Shown piece by piece: positions 7,452 through 14,620 of a stretch of 18,722 bases of DNA. This DNA comes from Bryobacterales bacterium. Lineage in GTDB: Bacteria > Acidobacteriota > Terriglobia > Bryobacterales > Bryobacteraceae. The notes beneath the pieces are model-generated. The model was not told the DNA's origin, ran no database searches, and worked only from the letters and a program-made list of their open reading frames with translations. The position numbers and the translations under genes are program-made. Position 1 is the stretch's first letter. Each line of letters opens with the position of its first letter. The DNA lies in contig JAEUQE010000189.1 in NCBI GenBank assembly GCA_016789785.1, positions 1 to 18,722 of the forward strand, given 5' to 3'.

Positions 7452-7826
7452 ATGTCGAAGGCTATGGTGATTGACGACTCGAAGACGATTCGTCTGATTC
7501 TCTCGCGAACGCTTTCCGAGCTTGGCTACGACGTAGCGCAAGCGGCGAATGGCAGGGAGGGGCTGGCCGCGCTGCAGGGCTCGGGCGACGGCATCGGTCT
7601 GATTCTTGTGGATTGGAACATGCCTGAAATGAACGGGCTCGATTTTGTGAAGTCGGTCCGCTCGGACCATCGCTACGACGAAATCAAACTCATGATGGTA
7701 ACCACCGAGACCCAGGTGGAGCAGATGCTCGCTGCGCTGGAGGCAGGAGCGAATGAGTATGTCATGAAACCGTTTACCAGAGAAGTAATTGAGGACAAGT
7801 TACGCCTGATGGGTGTGTTGCAGTAG
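7452..7826 (+). CDS. CheY-like single-domain response regulator
   Basis: A 124-residue stand-alone receiver domain with no output domain. The acidic pocket is D8-D9 (VIDDSK), the phosphoacceptor D54 (LVDWNMPEMNG), with conserved T84/T85 and K106 (VMKPF). In chemotaxis-type systems such a protein carries the signal from a CheA kinase to a motor or other effector. The ATG at 7452 is preceded by AGGAGAG with 4-6 bp spacing and gives the standard CheY N terminus; a longer in-frame start at 7341 would add an unrelated basic stretch. It is followed by CheB, CheR and CheX-like genes on the same strand, so it is likely a target of the CheX-like phosphatase. The orthology to CheY, rather than another receiver, is supported mainly by context. 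Confidence 0.92.
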   Translation: MSKAMVIDDSKTIRLILSRTLSELGYDVAQAANGREGLAALQGSGDGIGLILVDWNMPEMNGLDFVKSVRSDHRYDEIKLMMVTTETQVEQMLAALEAGANEYVMKPFTREVIEDKLRLMGVLQ

Positions 7827-7854
7827 CGCCTGTGCCCATGGAATCTTTATGCGG

Positions 7855-7914
7855 GAATCGAGTGCGCCGGAATCGAGTGCGCCGGAATCGAGCGCGCCGG
7901 AATCAAGCGCGCCG
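7855..7914. repeat. Four-copy 15-bp tandem repeat
   Basis: Four consecutive 15-bp units with consensus GAATCGAGTGCGCCG. Units 1 and 2 (7855-7869, 7870-7884) are identical, unit 3 has one change and unit 4 two. It lies between the CheY-like stop (7826) and the CheB start (8008). A 15-bp unit preserves reading frame, but no supported gene reads through it. Confidence 0.95.
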
Positions 7915-7993
7915 CGATTGTGAGTGCGGAACCCGTGTGTGCGCGAGTCGTGCGGCGCGGAAGAGCCTGGCAGAGGGCTTGAGGAATGGGCCT

Positions 7994-8007
7994 GGGAGGG
8001 AGGCGAA
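7994..8007 (+). promoter_or_regulatory. Ribosome-binding site that decides the cheB start
   Basis: The purine-rich run GGGAGGGAGGCGAA immediately precedes the GTG at 8008 with suitable spacing. The earlier in-frame GTG at 7924 has no such site and would add about 28 residues of unconserved sequence before the receiver domain. Confidence 0.75.
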
Positions 8008-9150
8008 GTGGCAAGAAAGCGAATCGAGATAGGTAAGCGTCTCAAAGTGCTAGTGGTCGATGACTCGGTGGTCATCCGCAGACTCCTCACCACGGCTCTC
8101 TCCGAAGACCCGCAAATCGAGGTCATCGGCTCGGCTCCCAACGGCATCGTGGCGCTCCAGAAAATCCAGCAGATGCATCCCGATGTGGTGACCCTGGATG
8201 TGGAAATGCCGGAAATGAATGGCCTGGAGGCGTTACGGCAGATCCGGAAACAGAATTCGTCACTTGTTGTCATCATGTTTAGTACGATGACGCGGCGCGG
8301 TGGCGAATCCGCCCTGGAGGCGCTGACCCTCGGCGCGAATGATTATGCCACCAAACCCTCCAATGTCGGCCCCCTGGACCACGCGCTCGCCGTGCTTCGC
8401 GACGACCTGATTCCCAAAGTGAAGCAGTTTTTCGAGTTCGCCGGACAGCCAGGCCCGCGCTCTGGTGCGCCCCTGAGTGGTCCCGGCAATGGCGGCCATG
8501 CGCCGATCCCGCGGCACGCCACTGCAGGCGCATTCGGCGCTGCTGCGGCAGCCCTGCGGTTGGCGAGAGAAGCCGGCCCCAAGAAAGTGTTGCTCATCGG
8601 CAGTTCCACAGGTGGTCCCACTGCGCTGGCCGAGATCATTCCCCTCTTGCCGGCGAACTTCCGGGTGCCGATCCTCATGGTGCAACACATGCCGCCAATG
8701 TTCACCAGGCTGCTCGCCGAGCGGCTGCAACAGCAATCGAAGATCCGCATTGAAGAAGCCTCCGAAGGAGCGGTGGTGGAGCCGGGCAAGGCCTACATCG
8801 CGCCGGGTGACTATCACCTGGGCCTGCGCAAAACAGACAGACAGATCGTATGCACACTGAACCAGGGCCCTCCCGAAAACTCGTGCCGGCCCGCGGTGGA
8901 TGTCACCTTCCGGGCGGCTCACGAAATCTGGGGCGGGGCTGCGGTTTCGGTGATTCTCACTGGAATGGGCCAGGATGGAATGCGAGGATGCGAAGTATTG
9001 AAAGCTTCCGGAGGATACGTGATTGCCCAGGATGAGGAAACAAGCGTGGTTTGGGGTATGCCGGGAGCAGTGGTGAGAGCCGGACTGGCAGATTCGATCG
9101 TGCCGCTGCGATGTGTGGTTCCAGAGATTATGAAGCACTTTGCGGGTTGA
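8008..9150 (+). CDS. cheB: CheB-type protein-glutamate methylesterase
   Basis: Removes methyl groups from, and deamidates, glutamate/glutamine residues of chemoreceptors; activated by phosphorylation. The 380 residues form a receiver domain (about 10-130; D18-D19, phosphoacceptor D64, K116 in TKPSN), a Gly/Pro/Ala-rich linker (about 146-185) and a methylesterase domain. That domain has IGSSTGGP with the nucleophile Ser at about 200, VQHMP with the catalytic His at 227, the IAPGDYHL strand and LTGMGQDG containing the catalytic Asp. The GTG at 8008 was chosen because of the GGGAGG site before it. It is followed after 21 bp by cheR, the usual antagonist pair for receptor adaptation. The CheY-like gene precedes it, separated by a tandem repeat. 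The family is certain; which receptor array it serves cannot be told here. Confidence 0.96.
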   Translation: MARKRIEIGKRLKVLVVDDSVVIRRLLTTALSEDPQIEVIGSAPNGIVALQKIQQMHPDVVTLDVEMPEMNGLEALRQIRKQNSSLVVIMFSTMTRRGGESALEALTLGANDYATKPSNVGPLDHALAVLRDDLIPKVKQFFEFAGQPGPRSGAPLSGPGNGGHAPIPRHATAGAFGAAAAALRLAREAGPKKVLLIGSSTGGPTALAEIIPLLPANFRVPILMVQHMPPMFTRLLAERLQQQSKIRIEEASEGAVVEPGKAYIAPGDYHLGLRKTDRQIVCTLNQGPPENSCRPAVDVTFRAAHEIWGGAAVSVILTGMGQDGMRGCEVLKASGGYVIAQDEETSVVWGMPGAVVRAGLADSIVPLRCVVPEIMKHFAG

Positions 9151-9171
9151 GGTTGGGGAGAGCGGACAATC

Positions 9172-10026
9172 ATGCAGACTATGACAAGCAACGCCACGGC
9201 TGGAAAGCAGGCGATCCACCCGGACAACTATCGGTTCCTGCAAGACTACATCTACAAGGAATCGGGCATTGTCATCGAGCAGGACAAGCACTATCTGTTG
9301 GAGGCGCGCCTGATGCCGGTTGCCAAGAAGCAACAGGTGACCTCCCTCAACGACCTGTGCAATCTGCTGCGGGCTACCCGTGCGACGCCGGACCTCAAGC
9401 GCTTGGTGGTGGAGGCCATGACCACCCATGAGACCCTCTTCTTTCGCGATCTGCCGCAGTACGAAGCGCTGCGCACGAAGATCCTTCCGCCGCTCATTGA
9501 GCAGCGCAAGTTGTCACGGCGCCTTTCCTTCTGGTCCGCGGCCGCAAGCAGCGGCCAGGAGGCCTACTCACTGGCCATGATGTTGCTCGAAATGGGGCTC
9601 AAGGACTGGTCCATCGAAATCGTCGGCACCGACCTGAGCGAGCAGATTCTGGCGCGTGCGCGGCAAGGCAGATACGCGCAAATCGAGGTCAACCGCGGAC
9701 TGCCCGTGTCGTACCTGGTGAAGTACTTCACCAGAGAGGGCCTGGATTGGCAGTTGAAGTCTGAGGTCACGCGCATGCTTACCCTGCGCAAGATGGATCT
9801 TCGGGATAGCTTCCGGGGCATGGGGCCGTTCGACGTCGTTTTCTGCAGGAATGTGCTGATCTACTTCGACACCGAGACGAAAAAGAAAATCCTCGCGGCC
9901 ATCCGGTCGACGATTCAACCGGGGGGATATCTGGCCTTGGGAGGCGCGGAGACATCAGCTTTCGTGACCGACCTCTTTGAGCGCGTGGCGATCGGACAAG
10001 CCACGCTCTACCGTACCGGTTCGTGA
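9172..10026 (+). CDS. cheR: CheR-type protein-glutamate O-methyltransferase
   Basis: Methylates glutamates of chemoreceptors with S-adenosylmethionine, opposing CheB. The 284 residues show an N-terminal helical domain (about 15-75), the signature TTHETLFFRD at 84-93, the SAM-binding motif SAAASSGQEAYS at 122-133 (canonical form has SxGxEPYS), GTDLS at 152-156 and CRNVLIYFD at 225-233. GGYLALGGAE closes the domain. The ATG at 9172 is preceded by GGGGAGAG; a second in-frame Met at residue 4 is a possible alternative. It lies 21 bp after cheB and about 50 bp before the CheX-like gene, so the four genes form one transcriptional unit by arrangement. No extra C-terminal TPR domain is present. Confidence 0.96.
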   Translation: MQTMTSNATAGKQAIHPDNYRFLQDYIYKESGIVIEQDKHYLLEARLMPVAKKQQVTSLNDLCNLLRATRATPDLKRLVVEAMTTHETLFFRDLPQYEALRTKILPPLIEQRKLSRRLSFWSAAASSGQEAYSLAMMLLEMGLKDWSIEIVGTDLSEQILARARQGRYAQIEVNRGLPVSYLVKYFTREGLDWQLKSEVTRMLTLRKMDLRDSFRGMGPFDVVFCRNVLIYFDTETKKKILAAIRSTIQPGGYLALGGAETSAFVTDLFERVAIGQATLYRTGS

Positions 10027-10078
10027 GCCGCCTCGCACCATTTAGGAAAAACCAAACGTTCGAAGGAGAGACCAAGTC

Positions 10079-10543
10079 ATGCAAACATTTGCCGTCGAAG
10101 CCTATCACGCCGAGGTCCAGCGCATCGTGGGAGACGTCTTCCACACCATGCTGAAGTGCGAGACCTTTGCGACGGATTTGCCCTGGGAGCCGACACAGGC
10201 TTCGGTCACCGCGGCGATTTTCTTCGCCGGAACATGGCGCGGCGCGGTGCTGGTGCAAACCAGTGAGCACCAGGCCTGCCAGTGGACCTCCCGGCTGATG
10301 TCGCTTCCCATCCCAAACGAGTTCACCGACGATGTCCAGGACGCCCTCGGTGAACTGGTGAACATGATCGGTGGCAACTTGAAAAGCGTACTGCCCAGTG
10401 GCGTTGGGCTCTCCATGCCCACCGTTGTCCAGGGCCGCAACTACTCGATGCGTGTATGTGGCGGCGGACTTACCGCCCCGCAGACCTTTCTCTCTGACTC
10501 CGGCACCTTCACGGTTACCCTGGTCGAAATGGTCGATCAATAG
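10079..10543 (+). CDS. CheX-like CheY-P phosphatase
   Basis: A 154-residue protein with the CheC/CheX/FliY fold. Its key helix reads DALGELVNMIGGNLKSVLP (about 88-106), carrying the ExxN catalytic signature as E92 and N95. Only one such helix is visible, as in CheX. These proteins bind phosphorylated CheY and speed its dephosphorylation, ending the signal. Start ATG 10079 has a good AAGGAGA site (10063-10069). It closes the che module: the CheY-like protein at the other end is the natural substrate. There is no kinase (CheA) or coupling protein in the window. Confidence 0.85.
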   Translation: MQTFAVEAYHAEVQRIVGDVFHTMLKCETFATDLPWEPTQASVTAAIFFAGTWRGAVLVQTSEHQACQWTSRLMSLPIPNEFTDDVQDALGELVNMIGGNLKSVLPSGVGLSMPTVVQGRNYSMRVCGGGLTAPQTFLSDSGTFTVTLVEMVDQ

Positions 10544-10643
10544 ACGCCCCGCCAGCAGGCTCCCATCTCTTCGGCATCCGTTGCGGAGGAGTCCCACTCC
10601 CCCGCGCGCAGACCCACATCGCAACCCCTCTCTCGCCCGTCGC

Positions 10644-10658
10644 ATCTCCTACGGAGAT
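10644..10658. repeat. Small perfect hairpin after the che module
   Basis: ATCTCC-TAC-GGAGAT, a 6-bp perfect stem with a 3-nt loop, about 100 bp after the CheX-like stop and 28 bp before the HutI-like start. There is no following T tract, so it is not a convincing intrinsic terminator. Confidence 0.4.
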
Positions 10659-10686
10659 CCCAGTTCCCACCAACCGCAATGGTAGA

Positions 10687-11493
10687 GTGGCTCAAGTGAA
10701 TTCCCCTCTCCTCATCCGGGGAGCGCGCCAACTCGTCACCATGCGCGGCTCGCCATCCGGCGCAGCCCCCGGCCTCGGGATCATCCCCGACGGCGTTCTC
10801 CTCATCCGCAACGGCCGTATCGAACAGGTAGGCGCGTCCCGCCGCGTACTCAACCTCTCCGGCGCCCGTGGCTCCGCGGAACTCGATGCGACAGGCTGCC
10901 TCGTCATGCCGGGCTTCGTGGATGCCGATGCCGACCTCTTCGGCGACGCGCCAACCCGCGTCTCCCTGCGCAAATCCGTCGAGCGCCTGATCGAACATGG
11001 CACCACGGCCGTATCCTGCCCGGCGCCCGGCAGGCGCACGCTGAAACTGCTGGAGGAATGCGATCCGCCTATCACCATTCAGCTTCGTACGGAGCAGCCG
11101 CAAACATGGCTTCGCCCCCTGCATGACCTCGTGCGGAATCAAGGCACAGCCGGCGATGTCCCCCCGAACACGCCCACCGTCATCGCTTCAGGCTTCCATC
11201 CGCAACGCAGCCCCGCATGCAATCTCCAGACCGCCGCATCGCTGATGGTCCTCAACGGCGGCACGACCATCGAAGCCGCGCTCTGCGCGATCACCACGCA
11301 GGCGGCTCAAGCGACTGGTCTTGCGCTGGAGACGGGATCACTCGAACCCGGGAAGTTCGCCGACCTTCTACTGCTCGACGTACCGGACTACCGCGAGATC
11401 CCCTATCATTTCGGTGTGAACCTCGTGCGTGCCGTGATGCGGCGCGGGCAGGTGATCTACTCGCGAGGGGAGTTTGAGTGGCACGCAGACTGA
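10687..11493 (+). CDS. HutI-like amidohydrolase homologue, shortened and lacking metal ligands
   Basis: 268 residues related to imidazolonepropionase (usually about 400). The N-terminal beta domain and first strand are recognisable (GVLLIRNGRIEQVGA at 36-50, PGFVDADADL at 75-84), as is the C-terminal part: ASGFHPQRSP at 167-176, GSLEPGKFADLLLLDVPDYR at 217-236, PYHFGVNLV at 239-247. The metal-binding HxH after PGFVD is replaced by DxD (81, 83). The Asp of the usual ATDFNPG is Gly169. The middle of the barrel holding the other histidines is missing, with no frameshift or internal stop. It is therefore probably not an imidazolonepropionase and may be a regulatory or structural pseudo-enzyme. 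The GTG at 10687 was used (another GTG at 10696 is possible; neither has a good Shine-Dalgarno). It overlaps the formimidoyltransferase gene by 16 bp, so the two are translationally linked. Confidence 0.75.
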   Translation: MAQVNSPLLIRGARQLVTMRGSPSGAAPGLGIIPDGVLLIRNGRIEQVGASRRVLNLSGARGSAELDATGCLVMPGFVDADADLFGDAPTRVSLRKSVERLIEHGTTAVSCPAPGRRTLKLLEECDPPITIQLRTEQPQTWLRPLHDLVRNQGTAGDVPPNTPTVIASGFHPQRSPACNLQTAASLMVLNGGTTIEAALCAITTQAAQATGLALETGSLEPGKFADLLLLDVPDYREIPYHFGVNLVRAVMRRGQVIYSRGEFEWHAD

Positions 11494-12392
11494 TCGAATG
11501 TGTACCCAATTTTTCGGAGGGCCGTGACCGGACCGTGATCGAGGCCATCGTGTCGGCAGCCTCCTCGGTGGCGGGCGCCGCCGTCCTGGCCTATGAGTGC
11601 GACGCGGACCATCACCGCTCCGTTGTCGCCATCGCAGGCTCGCCGGACGCCGTCGAAGAAGCCGCGTTCCGCGCTGTCGCTGAGGCAGTCCGCCGCATCG
11701 ACCTGAATCAACACGCGGGCGTGCATCCGAGGATTGGCGCGGCTGACGTGGTGCCGTTCGTCCCAGTGGAAGGCGTGGCCATGGAGGACTGCGTGGCGAT
11801 CGCGCATCGTTTCGGCGAGCGTGTCTGGCGCGATCTGCGCGTGCCCGTGTACTTCTACGAACAGGCCGCCCGCCATCCCGATCGGCGCAGACTCGAAAAC
11901 GTCCGCCGTGGCCGCTTCGAAGGCCTGCGCGATGAGGTGCGGCGCAACACCGATCGCCGGCCCGACATCGGAGAACCCGAGCTTCACCCGACCGCCGGCG
12001 CCGTCGCCATCGGAGCACGGAAATACCTGCTCGCCTTCAACATCAATCTCGCAACCGCCGACGTGTCTATCGCGGATCGCATCGCGCGCCGCATCCGGCA
12101 GTCCTCCGGAGGTCTGCCGCACGTCAAAGCGATGGGTGTGCTGCTCGAATCACGAGGCTTGGCGCAGGTGTCGATGAACCTCACCGACTTCGAAGTGACT
12201 CCGCTCCATGCCGTGTTCGAAGCCGTCAGAAGAGAGGCCGCCGCGCTCGGCGTGGAGATCGCCGGGAGCGAGATCATCGGACTCATGCCCGCAGCCGCGC
12301 TTGCGATGTCCGCGGCACACTTCTTGCAGTGTGAAAACTATTCCGTCAATGCGCTATTGGAGCGACGAATCGCGGCCAAAGTGATAGACTGA
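11478..12392 (+). CDS. ftcD: Glutamate formimidoyltransferase
   Basis: Transfers the formimino group from formiminoglutamate to tetrahydrofolate, a late step of one histidine degradation route. At 304 residues it covers the two formiminotransferase subdomains without the fused cyclodeaminase of animal FTCD. Motifs: ECVPNFSEGRD at 7-17, HHRSVVAIAG at 45-54, HPRIGAADVVPFVP at 83-96 with the His aligned to the catalytic one, and GARKYLLAFNINLATADV further on. The GTG start at 11478 lies inside the end of the HutI-like gene (16-bp overlap) and has AGGGGAG before it. The Tat-exported SelA-like gene follows after 25 bp. The family is secure; the physiological substrate is taken from the family. Confidence 0.94.
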   Translation: MARRLIECVPNFSEGRDRTVIEAIVSAASSVAGAAVLAYECDADHHRSVVAIAGSPDAVEEAAFRAVAEAVRRIDLNQHAGVHPRIGAADVVPFVPVEGVAMEDCVAIAHRFGERVWRDLRVPVYFYEQAARHPDRRRLENVRRGRFEGLRDEVRRNTDRRPDIGEPELHPTAGAVAIGARKYLLAFNINLATADVSIADRIARRIRQSSGGLPHVKAMGVLLESRGLAQVSMNLTDFEVTPLHAVFEAVRREAAALGVEIAGSEIIGLMPAAALAMSAAHFLQCENYSVNALLERRIAAKVID

Positions 12393-12417
12393 GGCCTGTA
12401 GAGGAGAAGCCCTTCGC

Positions 12418-13608
12418 ATGCCAAACCGCCGTCGATTTCTGAAGACCATTCCCGCTGTTCCCGCACTTGGTGCCATGGGTGCGGCGGAAGCTCTCGCAGC
12501 CCCCGCGGCTCGCGATTATTTCAAGGAGCTTGGGATCCGCACCTTCATCAATGCCGCGGGTACGTACACCACCTTGACTGCGTCGCTGATGATGCCCGAG
12601 GTGACTGCGGCATGGAACTATGCGTCGAAATCCTTCGTGCGGCTGAATGAGTTGCACGACGCGGTGGCGAAGAAGCTGGCTGAATCGCTGCAATGCGAAG
12701 GAGTCATGATCACGTCGGGAGCCGCTGGCGCGTTGGTGGTAGGCACGGCGGCGTGCATTACCGGCAACGATCAACAAAAGGTACGGCGCCTGCCTGACAC
12801 CACAGGCTTGAAGAACGAAGTGATCGTGCAGAAGTCGCACCGCTATGGCTATGACCATGCCGTGCGCGCATGCGGCACCAAGTTCATCGAAGTGGAGACG
12901 GCCGAGGAGTTGGAGAAGGCCGTGAATCCCCAGACGGCGATGATGCTGTTCTTCAACGATGCGGATCCGCGTGGACAGATTCGCGCCGAGGAATTCGTGA
13001 AGCTCGGCAAGAAGCACAACGTGCCAACCTTCAATGACGCCGCGGCCGACGTGCCTCCCCTGGAGAACCTGACGAAGTACATCAAAATGGGCTTCGATCT
13101 GGTCACGTTCTCGGGTGGCAAGAACATTCGCGGCCCGCAAAGCGCGGGTCTGCTGATGGGACGCAAGGATCTCATCGACGCCGCACGCAGGAACAGCTCT
13201 CCGAATAGCGACACGATTGGCCGTGGTCTCAAGGTCAACAAGGAAGAACTGCTTGGGATGTATATCGCGATCGAGACCTACCTCAAGCGCGATCATGCCG
13301 CGGATTGGCGCGAAGCGGAACGCCGCGTGAAGTTCATCGCCGATTCGCTGCGTTCGTTCAAGACGGTGTCGAGCGAGATCAAGATTCCTGAGATCGCGAA
13401 TCACGTGCCGCATCTCCACATCAAGTGGGACCAGAGCAAAATCTCTGTTTCCGACGTCGTGAAGAAGCTCCGTGATGGCGAGCCTTCCATTGAAGTCGGG
13501 CCGGGGTCGCGCGAAGAGCTGATCATCAACACGTGGGTCGCACAGCCTGGCGATGCGGAGATCATTGCCAAGCGGCTGCGCGAGATTCTCAAGCCCGCGC
13601 TGAGCTAA
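12418..13608 (+). CDS. Tat-exported SelA-like PLP-dependent protein
   Basis: 396 residues beginning with a twin-arginine signal (NRRRFLK at 3-9, then a hydrophobic Ala/Pro stretch ending near 30), so predicted to be folded in the cytoplasm and exported. The mature part resembles the fold-type I group containing selenocysteine synthase SelA and sugar-acid ammonia lyases: INAAGTYTTL at 44-53, MITSGAAGAL at 97-106, FNDAAAD at 205-211 with the probable PLP-pyridine Asp207, and FSGGKNIRGPQSAGLL at 231-246 with the probable Schiff-base Lys235. An exported PLP enzyme is unusual; true SelA works in the cytosol on tRNA, so this is unlikely to be SelA. The ATG has GAGGAG about 11 bp upstream. It lies 25 bp downstream of ftcD, probably in the same operon. 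The reaction is unknown. Confidence 0.85.
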   Translation: MPNRRRFLKTIPAVPALGAMGAAEALAAPAARDYFKELGIRTFINAAGTYTTLTASLMMPEVTAAWNYASKSFVRLNELHDAVAKKLAESLQCEGVMITSGAAGALVVGTAACITGNDQQKVRRLPDTTGLKNEVIVQKSHRYGYDHAVRACGTKFIEVETAEELEKAVNPQTAMMLFFNDADPRGQIRAEEFVKLGKKHNVPTFNDAAADVPPLENLTKYIKMGFDLVTFSGGKNIRGPQSAGLLMGRKDLIDAARRNSSPNSDTIGRGLKVNKEELLGMYIAIETYLKRDHAADWREAERRVKFIADSLRSFKTVSSEIKIPEIANHVPHLHIKWDQSKISVSDVVKKLRDGEPSIEVGPGSREELIINTWVAQPGDAEIIAKRLREILKPALS

Positions 13609-13622
13609 TCCAACCCCAGTGG

Positions 13623-13650
13623 CGCGGTCTTCCGCCGGCGGAAGGCCGCG
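13623..13650 (+). terminator. Strong stem-loop after the SelA-like gene, possible terminator
   Basis: A 28-bp near-perfect palindrome centred on CTTCCGCCGGCGGAAG with flanking GCGG/CCGC arms. It gives a stem of up to 14 bp with one T-G pair, 14 bp after the SelA-like stop codon. Location between convergent genes suits a bidirectional terminator, but no T tract follows on either strand, so it could equally be a palindromic repeat. Confidence 0.4.
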
Positions 13651-13662
13651 GGCCACAAGCCG

Positions 13663-13676
13663 CCCGATCGATCGGG
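13663..13676. repeat. Perfect 14-bp palindrome
   Basis: CCCGATCGATCGGG is a perfect palindrome 12 bp beyond the larger hairpin at 13623-13650. It could be a protein-binding site or part of a palindromic intergenic element. Confidence 0.7.
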
Positions 13677-13743
13677 AGAGGCGCCTCATTGGGCCGGGGC
13701 TGCCGTGCCAGCGAGACCGCGGTGCGAGGAGTTCGTGCGGGCG

Positions 13744-13830
13744 AAGCTGTCATGCCCCACGAAGCGCAAAGCTGCCTGCGGACAAAGCTGTTGTGCACGC
13801 AAAACTGCCGCGCCGGCCGAAACTACCGCG
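13744..13830. repeat. Degenerate ~17-bp repeats
   Basis: AAGCTG-type cores recur at 13744 (GAAGCTG context), 13768 (AAAGCTG), 13784 (AAAGCTG), 13801 (AAAACTG) and 13819 (GAAACTA). The last four are spaced 16, 17 and 18 bp. The run reaches the 3' end of the small exported-protein gene. Units are too diverged and irregular for CRISPR. Confidence 0.45.
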
Positions 13831-14620
13831 CTTGGGGCAGAATCTTGATCTTCGTCGACAACGCGAAGATGTCGTCTTTCAAATCGTTGTTGATGGTCAC
13901 CCGTTCGGCGAAGATCTCAAACACCTTTTCACCGTTGCGCTCACGCTGTACCTGAAACGGCCACTGCACACCGGTCACATCGCGGTACTTCGAGAAGCGC
14001 GACAACTCCTCGAAACGCTCCCGCGTCTTCTCATCGCGCCGCACATACTCCTGCTTCACCGGCAGTTTCGTCGTGCTATGGAAGAACGCACGCACAGTCT
14101 TGTTCTCCGAGTCCGTGATGTTCACGATCTGCACGGGTTGGTTCTCCCACACGTCCGCGCCTTCGTGCTCAATCAACATTCCAGGCTCTCCCAGACGCAT
14201 ACGAAGCATGTAGAAAATGTTCCGGCGAGTCGAATCACGGAAGCGATCCTCCGCTTCCTTCCCGATCGGGCGCGCGCCACGAAACGACACCTGCCATCCT
14301 TCCTTTTCGTTGAACAGCACAGCGTAGTCCTCTTCGTCCTTGCCGAAGGACTGGCGTTCCCGGATCCCAAAGAAATCGGGCGGCGGCGCGGCGGGCCGGG
14401 TCAGGTAGCGCGTGAAGATGCGCGCATGCGTGAGACCGGACAGCCTCTCGCGATAGAACGAATAAACCCTGCCGTATTCCGTGCGGTCGCGCATATCGAG
14501 AAAACGCGGCCCGCCCAGTGCGGCAATGGCTTCCTCCAACACACGCTTGCCCTTCTCCTCCCTGCTCTGCGCCCGGAGAGGCAGCGCGCAAACACTCAGA
14601 AGCAACGCTCGCCGGTTCAT
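13823..14620 (-). CDS. Exported protein homologous to the C-terminal domain of its M16 neighbour
   Basis: 265 residues with a signal peptide (MNRRALLLSVCALPLRAQ). The whole mature part aligns by eye with residues about 513-721 of the upstream inactive M16 subunit: GK..L...A.GG near the start, then ITDSENKTVR against ITDAQNNWAR, LPVKQEY against LPVKVTY, and a closing pattern RDVTG...NGEKVFEI...LK against KDVDG...KGKVVAEI...LK. No established function is recognised; a LolA-like lipoprotein-carrier fold is a possibility I cannot verify. The ATG at 14620 overlaps the M16 stop as ATGA, so translation is coupled. A longer in-frame start upstream would read through the M16 gene and lacks a signal peptide. 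Confidence 0.8.
   Translation of the reverse strand: MNRRALLLSVCALPLRAQSREEKGKRVLEEAIAALGGPRFLDMRDRTEYGRVYSFYRERLSGLTHARIFTRYLTRPAAPPPDFFGIRERQSFGKDEEDYAVLFNEKEGWQVSFRGARPIGKEAEDRFRDSTRRNIFYMLRMRLGEPGMLIEHEGADVWENQPVQIVNITDSENKTVRAFFHSTTKLPVKQEYVRRDEKTRERFEELSRFSKYRDVTGVQWPFQVQRERNGEKVFEIFAERVTINNDLKDDIFALSTKIKILPQAR

Larger units (their letters stand above)
13609..13822. other. Palindrome- and repeat-bearing intergenic region
   Basis: Between convergent genes (SelA-like from the left, small exported protein from the right). It contains two perfect palindromes (13623-13650, 13663-13676) and an irregular run of AAAGCTG-type units spaced 16-18 bp. No gene is supported here; the frames crossing it continue as antisense shadows of neighbouring genes. 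Confidence 0.7.

Noticed and set aside
7855..7914. CRISPR array
   Set aside because: The 15-bp units abut with no spacers, and no cas gene is nearby.
8260..9429. A 389-codon minus-strand frame opposite cheB and the start of cheR
   Set aside because: Antisense shadow; cheB and cheR on the plus strand carry all catalytic motifs.
10687..11493. Calling the HutI-like gene a pseudogene
   Set aside because: No frameshift or internal stop, termini conserved and overlap with ftcD preserved. Catalytic loss alone does not make the gene non-functional.
12346..13689. A 447-codon minus-strand frame opposite the SelA-like gene
   Set aside because: Antisense shadow of a gene with clear family motifs, Tat signal and ribosome-binding site.
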